Source of the DNA: JANQFM01 sp035471925
GTDB lineage: Bacteria > Acidobacteriota > UBA6911 > RPQK01 > DATIPO01
Length of the DNA stretch: 64,000 nucleotides
Reading direction: 5' to 3'
Assembly: GCA_035471925.1 (NCBI GenBank)
Contig: DATIPO010000340.1
Location: 1-64,000 of the forward strand
Part shown: piece by piece, positions 8,644 to 15,987 of the stretch
How the letters are laid out: the number at the start of each line of letters is the position of its first letter
Position numbering within the stretch: the first letter of the stretch is position 1
Notes under the pieces: generated by a model
Told to the model about the DNA's origin: nothing
The model's database searches: none
Seen by the model: only the letters and a program-made list of their open reading frames with translations
Translations under genes and position numbers: made by a program

Positions 8644-9693
8644 TCAGCGCGCGACTTCGGCTTCGGATGCGATGTATCCGAAAGCAGCCCAGCCCGGCTG
8701 TTCGACGATCTGGCGAAAGATCTCCATCGCCTCCTGGCGGCGCCCGTTGTACAAGTGCCAGTTGCCGATGCCGTAGCCTACGGTGGCCGACTGGAGTCCG
8801 TCGGCTTCGGGATCGATCAGATCCTCGGGCTTCTTCACTCCCTTGTACATCAGCAGCAGGTCATAGTAGGCGTGGTTTTCGATGATGTCCATGCCCGTCT
8901 CGACGGGGTCGAGGATCTTGTCCGCCTCATCGTCGCGTCCCAGGCGGCGCAGGGTCATGTAGAGCCAGTGGCGGGTGGCCACTTGCATGTCGTTGTTCTT
9001 GGACCGCTCCAGGCACTGGCGGTAGGCCTCCAGAGCCTTTTCAAAGTTTCCTTGCAGGTAGTGGGCCAGTCCCAAGTGGTAGTAAATGTTGGTCTGCAGG
9101 GTGCTTGTGGGGATGTTGCGGGCGTTGGGCAGCCCGTCCGGCTCGACCTCGTCCGGCTGGCCCTGGGTCAGGGCCGCCGCCTTGTCAAAGTCGCGGACGG
9201 CTTGCTCGAAGCGCCGCAAGGTAATGAACCGGTGTCCCCGGTGACGCAGCAGGTGGGGGCTGTCGGGATGCTCCTCCAGGCCCTGGGTGTAGATCTGGAC
9301 GGCCTCCTGGTAGCGTCCCAGGTAGGCCAAGCGGCGTCCCACCCAGATCAGGTTCTCTTCCCTGGGCTTTTCTTGATAGCGGGTCCGGGCCTCTTGCAGC
9401 TTGGCCTCCAAGTCAGCCCGCGTCTCAGGATTCAGCGGCGGCGTGCGCAGGGGCTTGCCCAGCAGCGAGCGGGTCTGGACGGTCCGCTCCTCGTCCTGTC
9501 CCTCTTGGCTGGTTCCCGCAGCGAGAGCACTCCACAAGGACAGCAGCACTGCGGCTGCGATGGCCAGGGAGCAGCGTCTGGAAGCCGAGTGCAGACGAGT
9601 CCGCTGACCCCGTTGGCAAAGTCTGACTGCGTGAAGTGGTTGGCCATTTGATGGCTTCGACAGGTGATTCAGACCGGTGGATTCTTTCAACAT
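8644..9693 (-). CDS. Exported or membrane-anchored TPR protein
   Basis: A 349-residue protein with one hydrophobic segment (about residues 40-58, LAIAAAVLLSLWSALAAG) after a basic N-terminal stretch, which acts as a signal or anchor. The rest is helical repeats of TPR type (YLGRYQEAVQIYTQGLEEHP; TLRRFEQAVRDFDKAAAL; LQGNFEKALEAYRQCLE; YNGRRQEAMEIFRQIVE). It probably works as a periplasmic scaffold. The ATG at 9693 has a GGGAGG immediately upstream, so I prefer it to an in-frame TTG at 9717. The convergent ABM gene ends 17 nt away. A long plus-strand frame overlaps the whole gene and is a shadow. Confidence 0.8.
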   Translation of the reverse strand: MLKESTGLNHLSKPSNGQPLHAVRLCQRGQRTRLHSASRRCSLAIAAAVLLSLWSALAAGTSQEGQDEERTVQTRSLLGKPLRTPPLNPETRADLEAKLQEARTRYQEKPREENLIWVGRRLAYLGRYQEAVQIYTQGLEEHPDSPHLLRHRGHRFITLRRFEQAVRDFDKAAALTQGQPDEVEPDGLPNARNIPTSTLQTNIYYHLGLAHYLQGNFEKALEAYRQCLERSKNNDMQVATRHWLYMTLRRLGRDDEADKILDPVETGMDIIENHAYYDLLLMYKGVKKPEDLIDPEADGLQSATVGYGIGNWHLYNGRRQEAMEIFRQIVEQPGWAAFGYIASEAEVAR

Positions 9694-10032
9694 TCTCTCC
9701 CTCCCGGCACTTCCCAAATGGTTGATTTACGATCGGTTGCGACGCCATTTGAGGATACCTGAGCCGGGCCTCGGCTCAAACCGGGCGGTTGTCGGCTCAG
9801 AACTTGACCGCCAGCGCCAGCCAAGAGATCTCTCATACCAGCACGGTCCCAGCGGCGGGCTGGGAGCGTTACACGAGCCTGTCGCTGCTGCGGTCGCAGA
9901 CGAGGAAGATCGTCTCCACGCCACGCTCGCCGCTAAGGTGGCGGCGGAAAGATAGTCGGTGAGGCGGGCTGCCGATTGCGGTGGTCCCGCAACCAAAGAG
10001 GTCGACTTGATAAAGAGTATGATGGTATCGCC
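9694..10032 (+). other. Intergenic region, divergent promoters
   Basis: 339 nt lie between the divergent TPR and VCBS-repeat genes. The right end carries TATGAT (10018-10023), 9 nt before the VCBS ATG. On the minus strand a short frame near 9800 spells ISWLALAVKF and a stop, which resembles the last strand of an outer-membrane barrel, but no gene body can be built in front of it. I see no complete gene here. Confidence 0.4.
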
Positions 10033-11169
10033 ATGTTCAAGGATTGCCCGACGGCGCTTTTGTTTCTGAGTCTGATCATGATGCCAGCTTTCTGCCAAGC
10101 CGCGCCTCCAGAGGACGGAGACATCCTGCGGACGCCCTTGCGCCATGAGACTGGCCGCGGTCCTTCGGCGGTTGCCGTGGGCGATCTCAATGGCGACGGA
10201 CATCTCGATGTTCTGGTAGCCAATCAGCCCGACGGCGATTTGTCGCTCTTTGCCGGGGACGGACGCGGCGGGCTGACTCCGCTGGGACGCGTGGCCTGTG
10301 GCGAGAGTCCGACCGGTTTGGCTGTCGCCGACCTGGACGGCGACGGACCTCTCGACGTCGTGGTCGCCAACCACGAGACCGACTACCTGACGATCCTCAA
10401 GGGAGACGGCTCGGGCGGATTGAGTCCGGCACCGAATTCGCCTCTCAAGATCGAGGTCGATCCCCATCCTCACGAAGTGCGCATCGCCGACCTCAACCAG
10501 GACGGCCATCTCGACCTCATCGTCGATCATCGCAATGGCGAAGGGCTCCTGATTCTCGCCGGCCAAGGTGGCGGCAGGTTTGACGCGGGACGTTTGGTCG
10601 CCACCGGAGGGGATCCCTACCGGGGCATGGAGGCGGTCGACGTCGACAACGACGGCAAGCTCGACCTGCTTACGCCCAACCCCGGCGACGTGGGAGTCGT
10701 GCTTGGAGAAGATCCCGCACAGTTCAGCTTCCAGCCCGTCCGCAGGGTCGAGGCCGGCAGGCCCTTCGCCCTGGCGCTGGGCGACCTCAACGGCGATGGA
10801 CGTTTAGACCTGGGCACCGCCTCCGAACCGGCGGGTTCGCCCGAGCTATTCCGGTCCGAGGGCGGCGGGCGGTTCACCAAGATGGACGTCTCTTTGCCGC
10901 AACTCTCCAGCGGTGCCAAGAACATCGTCTCGGGCGATTTCAACGGCGACGGCTTCGGCGACATGGCGGTTGCCAACTGGTCCTCTTCCCAAGTGCTCCT
11001 GCTGGTGGGCGGCGCCGATGGAGTGACCCATCAGAGGCTGGAGGCGGCGGTCAACCCCTTCGGCATGGCGTCCGCCGACTTGAATGAAGACGGGCGGGAC
11101 GACCTGCTCGTCACCGGCTACACCGATTCGAAACTCGTCCTGCTCCTGAGCCGCGGCCCGCACCGCTGA
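10033..11169 (+). CDS. Exported VCBS/FG-GAP repeat protein
   Basis: A secreted protein of 378 residues. The signal peptide is MFKDCPTALLFLSLIMMPAFCQA. The remainder is a seven-bladed FG-GAP/VCBS propeller, with repeated calcium-loop motifs such as DLNGDGHLDVLVAN, DLDGDGPLDVVVAN, DLNQDGHLDLIV, DVDNDGKLDLL, DLNGDGRLDLG, DFNGDGFGDMAVAN and DLNEDGRDDLLV. Such propellers bind Ca2+ and usually mediate extracellular binding; no enzymatic motif is visible. An upstream in-frame start would put 19 residues before the signal peptide, so the ATG at 10033 is preferred. It lacks a Shine-Dalgarno but has TATGAT 9 nt upstream. Confidence 0.85.
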   Translation: MFKDCPTALLFLSLIMMPAFCQAAPPEDGDILRTPLRHETGRGPSAVAVGDLNGDGHLDVLVANQPDGDLSLFAGDGRGGLTPLGRVACGESPTGLAVADLDGDGPLDVVVANHETDYLTILKGDGSGGLSPAPNSPLKIEVDPHPHEVRIADLNQDGHLDLIVDHRNGEGLLILAGQGGGRFDAGRLVATGGDPYRGMEAVDVDNDGKLDLLTPNPGDVGVVLGEDPAQFSFQPVRRVEAGRPFALALGDLNGDGRLDLGTASEPAGSPELFRSEGGGRFTKMDVSLPQLSSGAKNIVSGDFNGDGFGDMAVANWSSSQVLLLVGGADGVTHQRLEAAVNPFGMASADLNEDGRDDLLVTGYTDSKLVLLLSRGPHR

Positions 11170-11247
11170 GGATCGAGTCGACCGTACCCGTCTGCTCTCA
11201 AGCTTTTATTCCAAGCTTTCAGCGTTGGTTCTGAGCAATCGCTCACA

Positions 11248-11296
11248 CCCAGGGTTACACCTCGTCTCGCTTCGCTCGCCTTCGGTTCGCCCTGGG
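11248..11296. repeat. REP-like inverted repeat in the VCBS-VapC gap
   Basis: Perfect 7-nt arms CCCAGGG (11248-11254) and CCCTGGG (11290-11296) enclose a 35-nt loop containing the alternating string CTCGCTTCGCTCGCC. This could form an extended hairpin between the convergent VCBS and vapC genes. A second possible fold nearby uses the two AAGCTT sites around 11200-11216. No other copy was noticed in this window. Confidence 0.4.
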
Positions 11297-11451
11297 CTAG
11301 CTTGGGCCAGCCTATGACTCGCGTTCCATCGCGCCCGGACTTTTGCCTGTCGACATCGGTTGCCCGCGTCATCACCTTAGACGAATCAGGGGCTTCAGAA
11401 CTCAAGGCTATTCGAGGAAAAGGGCCTGTGACACTCGGTCGAAAAATGCCA

Positions 11452-11865
11452 CTAATAGTCATGGATAACCTGAGAAACGCCAGTCAGGCCAGGGTGGAAA
11501 TCGGTTGACCAGCACTTCCTAATGCGCTTCGAATCCATCAAGTGCAGGCCAACGGCATCGACGAGAGTGAGGTCTTGATCTGAGAAGCGTCTGAGGATGG
11601 CGGTTGCCGCCGACTGCTGCTCGAGGCCCACAGACGAGATTTCCAGTGGTGTCATGTCCTCGATCAGAGCCAGGAACTCAAGGGCCCGTGTGCGGTCATA
11701 GCGCCGCAAAAACCAAGCATGGCCTTCGGCGATGACCAGTGTCGTGGTCAGCAGAGGGGGAGGGTCGGCGAAAAGGCGGCGGAACAGCGGGTGATGGCTG
11801 TCTGAGCGGTCAAGAAAGGCGATTAGAGCAGAGGTGTCGACGTAGGCCTTAGTCTTTGCGGCCAT
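11452..11865 (-). CDS. vapC: PIN-domain ribonuclease toxin (VapC type)
   Basis: A 137-residue PIN domain. The four acidic residues of the Mg2+ site are visible in order: D in YVDTSALIAF, E in LVIAEGHAW, D in TLVDAVGLHLM and D in WSTDFH. VapC toxins cut tRNA or rRNA and are held inactive by the antitoxin encoded just upstream. The ATG at 11865 lies inside the 3' end of the antitoxin gene (17-nt overlap), giving coupled translation. A start 60 nt further upstream is in frame but adds residues read from the antitoxin gene. Toxin activity is inferred from family membership. Confidence 0.85.
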   Translation of the reverse strand: MAAKTKAYVDTSALIAFLDRSDSHHPLFRRLFADPPPLLTTTLVIAEGHAWFLRRYDRTRALEFLALIEDMTPLEISSVGLEQQSAATAILRRFSDQDLTLVDAVGLHLMDSKRIRKCWSTDFHPGLTGVSQVIHDY

Positions 11866-12073
11866 AAACGACCTCGTCGATCCGTATGCTGGAATCCCGG
11901 TCACCCGACTCCACCATTCCGGCATAGCGCATCCAAGGCTTAGATTCGTCCTGTGGCAGCAAGGGACGCAATGAGCGGCGCAGCAATTCGGCTAACGAAA
12001 TACCCAGCCGTTCTGCCTCGCGCTTCGCCGCCTCATACTCCTCTTCGCTCAAGCTAACCTGTGTTCGGACCAT
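11849..12073 (-). CDS. vapB: Ribbon-helix-helix antitoxin (VapB/CopG type)
   Basis: A 74-residue protein with an N-terminal ribbon-helix-helix: strand VRTQVSLSEEEYEAAKREA, then LGISLAELLRRSLRPLL. The C-terminal ~35 acidic and aromatic residues (WMRYAGMVESGDRDSS and onward) would wrap the toxin. It should repress its own operon. The start codon abuts a perfect 8-bp inverted repeat that also contains the probable -10 box. No ribosome-binding site is present. Confidence 0.85.
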   Translation of the reverse strand: MVRTQVSLSEEEYEAAKREAERLGISLAELLRRSLRPLLPQDESKPWMRYAGMVESGDRDSSIRIDEVVYGRKD

Positions 12074-12100
12074 GATAACAGTCTAGCATGAGCTGTTATC
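12074..12100 (-). promoter_or_regulatory. Operator and -10 region of the vapBC-type operon
   Basis: A perfect inverted repeat, GATAACAG (12074-12081) and CTGTTATC (12093-12100), with an 11-nt spacer, sits directly against the ATG of the antitoxin gene. On the minus strand the spacer reads CTCATGCTAGA, so TAGACT spans its end and serves as a candidate -10 box 6 nt from the start codon. Such an arrangement is expected for autorepression by the RHH antitoxin. Confidence 0.65.
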
Positions 12101-12226
12101 GCCCTGGGGCAGATTCGCACGCCGGGGCGTCGGGCGCGTGTAGGCTCAATCCTGACTCGAAGGAGAGATCAACGCGCCCCCGGATTGCGTGTCGCGACCG
12201 TCGACGGCACCGTCTGCGGTTTCGCC

Positions 12227-12979
12227 TTACCTCTCTTCGCCTTCGAGAATCCCGGCGTACGCCTCCAGCCAGCCGGACCTTGGCAGCGGGGCGTCGGAGA
12301 GGGCCTGCAGGACAGCGTGTTTGGCCAGCAGGCGGGTGGAGTCGAGGATGGGCAGCGGCGAGTTGGCGTCGGTGATGATGAGAGGGATCTCGGTGCAGCC
12401 TAGAATGACGCAGTCGGCACCTTCTGAGCGCAGGTTCTCAATGGAGTTGACGAAGAGCTGGATGGTCTCGGACAGGAAGAGGGCTTGGCAGAGGTCGTCG
12501 AAAATGGCGGCGTTGAGACGCTCCCGCATCACCTCGTCGGGGATCAGACGTTGCAGTCCGCGCGACTTGAGGGCCTTGCCGTAGACGGGACCGGTCATGG
12601 TCCACTTGGTGCCCAGCAGTCCGACCTTGCGCCAGCCCTTGGAGGCGATTTCCCGGCACACAACGTCGGCGATGTGCAGTCCGGGAATAGGGAGATCGTC
12701 GATGATCTCCTCGAGGACCAGATGGGCCGTGTTGTCGGGGCAGACGAAGAAGTCCGCGCCGGCTTGGGCCACTTGCTCGACGCCGCGGCCCAGATGCTTG
12801 GCCACGGCGGCATGGTCGCCGGACTCCCAGCCCTCCATCGACAGCCCCATGGGAATCGCGCTGAGCACGATTTCAGGATGCATGTGCGGCCCCATCGTAG
12901 CCGCGCCCTCGCGGCAGGCGGTGATGAAGCAGAGCGCCCCTCCTTCGGCGCTGTGTGCGACGATTCCCAGTCTCTTCAT
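12227..12979 (-). CDS. Aspartate/glutamate racemase family protein
   Basis: A 250-residue cofactor-independent racemase. Both catalytic cysteines are present: C80 in CPDNTAH and C195 in GCTEIPL, with the AHSAEGGALCF N-terminal loop. The family interconverts L- and D-aspartate or glutamate, or acts on related substrates such as hydantoins; specificity cannot be fixed here. The ATG has AAGGGAA upstream. It is followed on the minus strand by ~150 nt before the VapB operator and preceded by the DUF2585 gene 14 nt upstream, so the two may be co-transcribed. Confidence 0.85.
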   Translation of the reverse strand: MKRLGIVAHSAEGGALCFITACREGAATMGPHMHPEIVLSAIPMGLSMEGWESGDHAAVAKHLGRGVEQVAQAGADFFVCPDNTAHLVLEEIIDDLPIPGLHIADVVCREIASKGWRKVGLLGTKWTMTGPVYGKALKSRGLQRLIPDEVMRERLNAAIFDDLCQALFLSETIQLFVNSIENLRSEGADCVILGCTEIPLIITDANSPLPILDSTRLLAKHAVLQALSDAPLPRSGWLEAYAGILEGEER

Positions 12980-12992
12980 AGGGCAATTCCCT

Positions 12993-13574
12993 TCAGGCGT
13001 TCTCGGTTTGCCATTTCTTAAGGGCTTCCAGCGGCCACAGGAGCATGATGATGTTCAAAAGCAGGTTGTCTCGGATGAAGAACAGCAGCAGTCCCTCGAT
13101 CACGATGAAGAGGACGACGGTAGCCCAAACCGGCAGTTTGGCGGCCAGTGCCAGGCCGGCGGCGCAGGCCAGGATGTCGCCGATCGAGTTGGTCACGCTG
13201 TCGCCGTAATAGCCGAGCGCCATCGTCTCCTCGCGATAGCGCTCGATTATAAAACTGGTGTTTTCTATGATCTCCCAAAGCGCTTCCAGGCCGATGGCGA
13301 TCGTCAGCCGGTCGGCCAGGGTGGTGTGATGGCGCAGCAGCAGCCACAGCAGGGCATAGAATCCGAATCCGTGGAGGACATGGGTGAAGCTGTAGGGATC
13401 GAAAAGATGCTGAGAGTTGTGGAAGCTGTTGACAGCGCTGGTCCACAGATTCGCCTCTCCTCCCTTGCACCACCAGGGCCGCCCCATCAGGCTCAGCGTC
13501 CCCACCGCCACCACTACAGTGATCGCAATTCCCAGGACGTGGCGGCGGTTGAAGGACGGGTAAGATGCAGGCAT
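12993..13574 (-). CDS. DUF2585 (UPF0314) membrane protein
   Basis: A 193-residue inner-membrane protein with about five hydrophobic segments. The family core is visible: GRPWWCKGG, NSFHNSQHLFDPYSFTHVLHG, GLEALWEIIENTSFIIERYRE and GDSVTNSIGDILAC. The conserved acidic, histidine and glutamate residues in these blocks are typical of DUF2585, whose function is unknown. I chose the ATG at 13574 because a minus-strand TATACT (13584-13589) lies 9 nt upstream, and the in-frame extension to 13658 has atypical sequence. The racemase gene follows 14 nt downstream. Confidence 0.8.
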   Translation of the reverse strand: MPASYPSFNRRHVLGIAITVVVAVGTLSLMGRPWWCKGGEANLWTSAVNSFHNSQHLFDPYSFTHVLHGFGFYALLWLLLRHHTTLADRLTIAIGLEALWEIIENTSFIIERYREETMALGYYGDSVTNSIGDILACAAGLALAAKLPVWATVVLFIVIEGLLLFFIRDNLLLNIIMLLWPLEALKKWQTENA

Positions 13575-13644
13575 GTGCGGCACAGTATAGCCGATGGGAG
13601 GTGCCAAGAACCTTTCTTGCCGGGTGAAGCAAGAAAGCCATGCC

Positions 13645-13962
13645 TCAAGGATTGCCACCGGCGGCCAGCCATGCCGAAGCGATCTCGCCGAGGGCCCAGA
13701 CGGCTTGTTCGCGGCCGGGCAGATGGGGAACGTTGAAGGTGGCCATCAAGGCGTCGACGGCGGAAGGTTTCCCGATGCGTCCTGGGGTTGTGGCGGCGGC
13801 TTGGCGGACTTCGGCTTGTGGGGCGGGTCTGGCCAGCGGGCGGATCGTCGCTTCGGCGGCGGCATCGCGTTGGACGGAGAAATGCGGGCAAGTCGGGGAA
13901 TGGAAGTCAATCGCAGGAGTCGCATCCGCAGTCGCGGGGGTGGTAGGAGAGGACGTTTCCAC
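13645..13962 (-). CDS. HEAT-like repeat fragment downstream of sigZ (start uncertain)
   Basis: After the sigma factor stop, a different minus-strand frame reads VQRDAAAEATIRPLA, then AEVRQAAATTPGRIGKPSAV and REQAVWALGEIASAW before a stop at 13645. This is the pattern of HEAT/PBS-lyase repeats. There is no ATG near its beginning; the nearest plausible start is a GTG at 13962 inside the sigma factor gene. It may be a short translationally coupled HEAT protein or a remnant of a longer one. Function unknown. Confidence 0.35.
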   Translation of the reverse strand: METSSPTTPATADATPAIDFHSPTCPHFSVQRDAAAEATIRPLARPAPQAEVRQAAATTPGRIGKPSAVDALMATFNVPHLPGREQAVWALGEIASAWLAAGGNP

Positions 13963-14485
13963 GGCGGTCGAGTTGGAAGCGGCAGCAGTCGTCCAGCACC
14001 TGCTTGAGCTTTTGGCGTCCGCGCTGGATGCGCGACTTGGCTCCCGAGAGGCTGAGTCCCAGGCGGTCGGCGATCTCCTGCTGGGAGAGTCCTTCGACTT
14101 CATAGAGGCGGACGGCTTCGGCGTATTCCGGTGGCAGCGATTCCAAAGCCGCGGGCAGCCAGGACGCCACCTCCACATTGAGATTGGACGAGAAGCGGCC
14201 CTGCCGGGGCCCTTCGTTCTCGGCGGCCTCTTGGGCGGGATCAGCGGGCAGCGTGCGTCCGCTGGCGCGGAAGTGGTCGACGACCAAGTTGCGGGCGATC
14301 TGGAAGACCCAGCCGTTGAGGCGCTGCCCCTCGCGCAGCGAATCGAGCTTCTCGTGGACGCGCAGAAAAGTCTCCTGCAGCAGATCGTCGGCAAGCTGCG
14401 CATCACGGGTGCGGGAGAGGAGAAAGCTCCTCAGCCGGGCACTCAGGAGTTGGTAGACGTCGGCAGTAGTGACTTGCTGGCTCAT
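13907..14485 (-). CDS. sigZ: ECF sigma factor, SigZ-like, with cysteine-rich tail
   Basis: A 192-residue ECF sigma factor. Region 2 includes ARLRSFLLSRTRDAQLADDLLQETFLRVHEKLDSL and WVFQIARNLVVDHFR (both cited as region markers). Region 4 includes LESLPPEYAEAVRLYEVEG and SQQEIADRLGLSLSGAKSRIQ. After region 4 comes a tail of about 35 residues holding five cysteines (DDCCRFQLD and DCGCDSCD), as I recall for SigZ relatives. The ATG at 14485 has GGAGG upstream. The gene lies 92 nt after arsI on the same strand, and no zinc-finger anti-sigma factor is adjacent, so the tail itself could be the sensor. Confidence 0.85.
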   Translation of the reverse strand: MSQQVTTADVYQLLSARLRSFLLSRTRDAQLADDLLQETFLRVHEKLDSLREGQRLNGWVFQIARNLVVDHFRASGRTLPADPAQEAAENEGPRQGRFSSNLNVEVASWLPAALESLPPEYAEAVRLYEVEGLSQQEIADRLGLSLSGAKSRIQRGRQKLKQVLDDCCRFQLDRRGNVLSYHPRDCGCDSCD

Positions 14486-14577
14486 GCTCGTCCTCCTGGC
14501 CCGCGCGGCCTCCGCTCCCCGGACGTTCGGCGCCTGGCCGAGCCGGTCCGGGGGAGCAGAGAAGCCTTGGGCAGCGC

Positions 14578-15162
14578 TCAGCAACAACTGGCGGCTTTTT
14601 CGCGCTCCTGCCTATCGGATTCGCAGGCCGCCGCGGTGCCCGTCGGCGGCTCATCCTGGCAGCACTCGCGGGCCTTCTGTATCGCTTCCGACTCCTCGCA
14701 GCACTCGGAATCGGCTTCGCAACAGGCGTCCTCGGAGTGTAGCTTCGGCGAGTCCTTTTGGGTCACGACGAAGACTTCCCACTCATTGCCGTCGGGGTCC
14801 TCGGCCCAGACCTTGTCCTGTATAGCGTAGCAGCAACTGGTCTGCTCTTCCGTCCTGACGGGGACGCCGGCCTGTTGCAGCCGGCCGGAAGCCTTTTCGA
14901 CCGCTTCGGAGGACTTGACCTGAATCCCATAGTGGGTGGGACGGTTGCTCAGGCTCTTGGCACCCCGCGCCTGGATCAGGCTCAAGTTAAGAGACGGCTC
15001 AGTGGGCTCGAACTTGGCGTAGTCGGTCCTCTGCTTGCAGGGCTCGACGCCCAGAAGGGTGCGGTAGAAATCAACCGAACGCTCGATATCGGCCACCGCC
15101 AGTCCGATGTGGACGCGGGCGCGGCCCGGAAAATCAACTGCGGAAATCGCATTTTGCTTCAT
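14578..15162 (-). CDS. arsI: ArsI/CadI-family metalloenzyme with cysteine-rich C-terminal tail
   Basis: A vicinal-oxygen-chelate (glyoxalase-fold) protein of 194 residues. The ArsI signature is present: first metal histidine in RVHIGLAVAD, second in PTHYGIQV, the vicinal cysteines in TSCCYAIQDKVW, and the metal glutamate in NEWEVF. ArsI cleaves the C-As bond of trivalent organoarsenicals; CadI relatives confer cadmium tolerance. The core normally ends near residue 145, but here about 50 extra residues follow with nine cysteines, eight of them in adjacent pairs. The ATG at 15162 is preceded by AAAGGAG at 8 nt, so I reject the start 21 nt upstream. sigZ follows on the same strand. Confidence 0.85.
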   Translation of the reverse strand: MKQNAISAVDFPGRARVHIGLAVADIERSVDFYRTLLGVEPCKQRTDYAKFEPTEPSLNLSLIQARGAKSLSNRPTHYGIQVKSSEAVEKASGRLQQAGVPVRTEEQTSCCYAIQDKVWAEDPDGNEWEVFVVTQKDSPKLHSEDACCEADSECCEESEAIQKARECCQDEPPTGTAAACESDRQEREKAASCC

Positions 15163-15225
15163 TTTCAAAACTCCTTTCGTCATGGAGACGGAGAAGCCAG
15201 AAAAAAGACGCAGCCGGTTGCGCCG

Positions 15226-15711
15226 TCAAGCGGCCGAAGACTCCAACTGCGAGGTACAGGCAGGGCAGCGGGTGGCCTTGTAGGGAACCGTCGAAAGGCA
15301 GAAGGGGCACTTCTTCTCGGTGGGATCGCCCGGTTCGGGTTTTTGAGCCCCGAAACGCTCCTCAAGCTGATCGTGGATCCGGTTAATAGAGCGCACCACC
15401 AAGAACATTGCCGCCGTCACCAAGAGAAAGGTCACGGCGTTGTTGATGAAGACCCCGTAGTTCAAAGTCACCGCGCCCGAGGCTTGGGCGTCGGCTAAGG
15501 TAGCGTAGGGTCCGGCGTTCTCGCCGCCAGCCCTCAGCAACATGAAGAGGTCACTAAAATCGGAGTGGCCCAGCAGCAGTCCGATGGGCGGCATGAGAAT
15601 GTCGCTGACCAATGAACGAGCCACGGTAGTGAAGGCGGCGCCCACCGTGAAGCCGATGGCCAAGTCGATCAGGTTGCCGCGCATGGCGAACTTGCGGAAT
15701 TCAGAACTCAT
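15226..15711 (-). CDS. mscL: Large-conductance mechanosensitive channel MscL with C-terminal zinc ribbon
   Basis: A 161-residue MscL. The N-terminal SEFRKFAMRGNLIDLAIGF and pore-lining helix VGAAFTTVARSLVSDILMPPIG, and the second helix INNAVTFLLVTAAMFLVVRSIN, are diagnostic (cited as family blocks). The usual cytoplasmic helix is followed by KKCPFCLSTVPYKATRCPAC, two CxxC pairs that form a zinc ribbon. The protein opens under membrane tension to relieve hypo-osmotic shock. The ATG at 15711 matches the family start; an in-frame extension to 15822 has no family support. Confidence 0.9.
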   Translation of the reverse strand: MSSEFRKFAMRGNLIDLAIGFTVGAAFTTVARSLVSDILMPPIGLLLGHSDFSDLFMLLRAGGENAGPYATLADAQASGAVTLNYGVFINNAVTFLLVTAAMFLVVRSINRIHDQLEERFGAQKPEPGDPTEKKCPFCLSTVPYKATRCPACTSQLESSAA

Positions 15712-15987
15712 TTTTATACCTCGAGGCGTTCGCCATCCATAAAATGCCGGTTTGATGAGCCCTGGCCGCCCCGTTCGACGCATGGAGTAATGAAGGCCAT
15801 GCTGTTTCGCCGGAGCGGACACGGATCCGGCCCTATGGAGGCTGGATTTGAGAGGGTCTGGACAAGCTTGGGGCCGATTGCATCATCCATGCTGTCCGTC
15901 CGTCAAGTTTCCCCTGGGCCGCGGCCTTGGCCTGATCAGTGGCAAATGACCTATGCTATGGACGAATCCTGTCCTGGAGAGAATACG

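Noticed and set aside
8200..9651. 483-codon plus-strand frame across the ABM and TPR genes
   Set aside because: Crosses two supported genes and reads as antisense of the TPR repeats; no start signal.
9727..9960. Possible outer-membrane beta-barrel remnant (terminal ISWLALAVKF on the minus strand)
   Set aside because: Only ten residues are barrel-like; the frame is closed by a stop seven codons upstream of that strand, and no consistent multi-frame reconstruction was possible.
13514..13891. 125-codon minus-strand arginine/serine-rich frame overlapping the DUF2585 region
   Set aside because: Overlaps the HEAT-like frame and the 5' region of DUF2585; composition typical of an out-of-frame reading.
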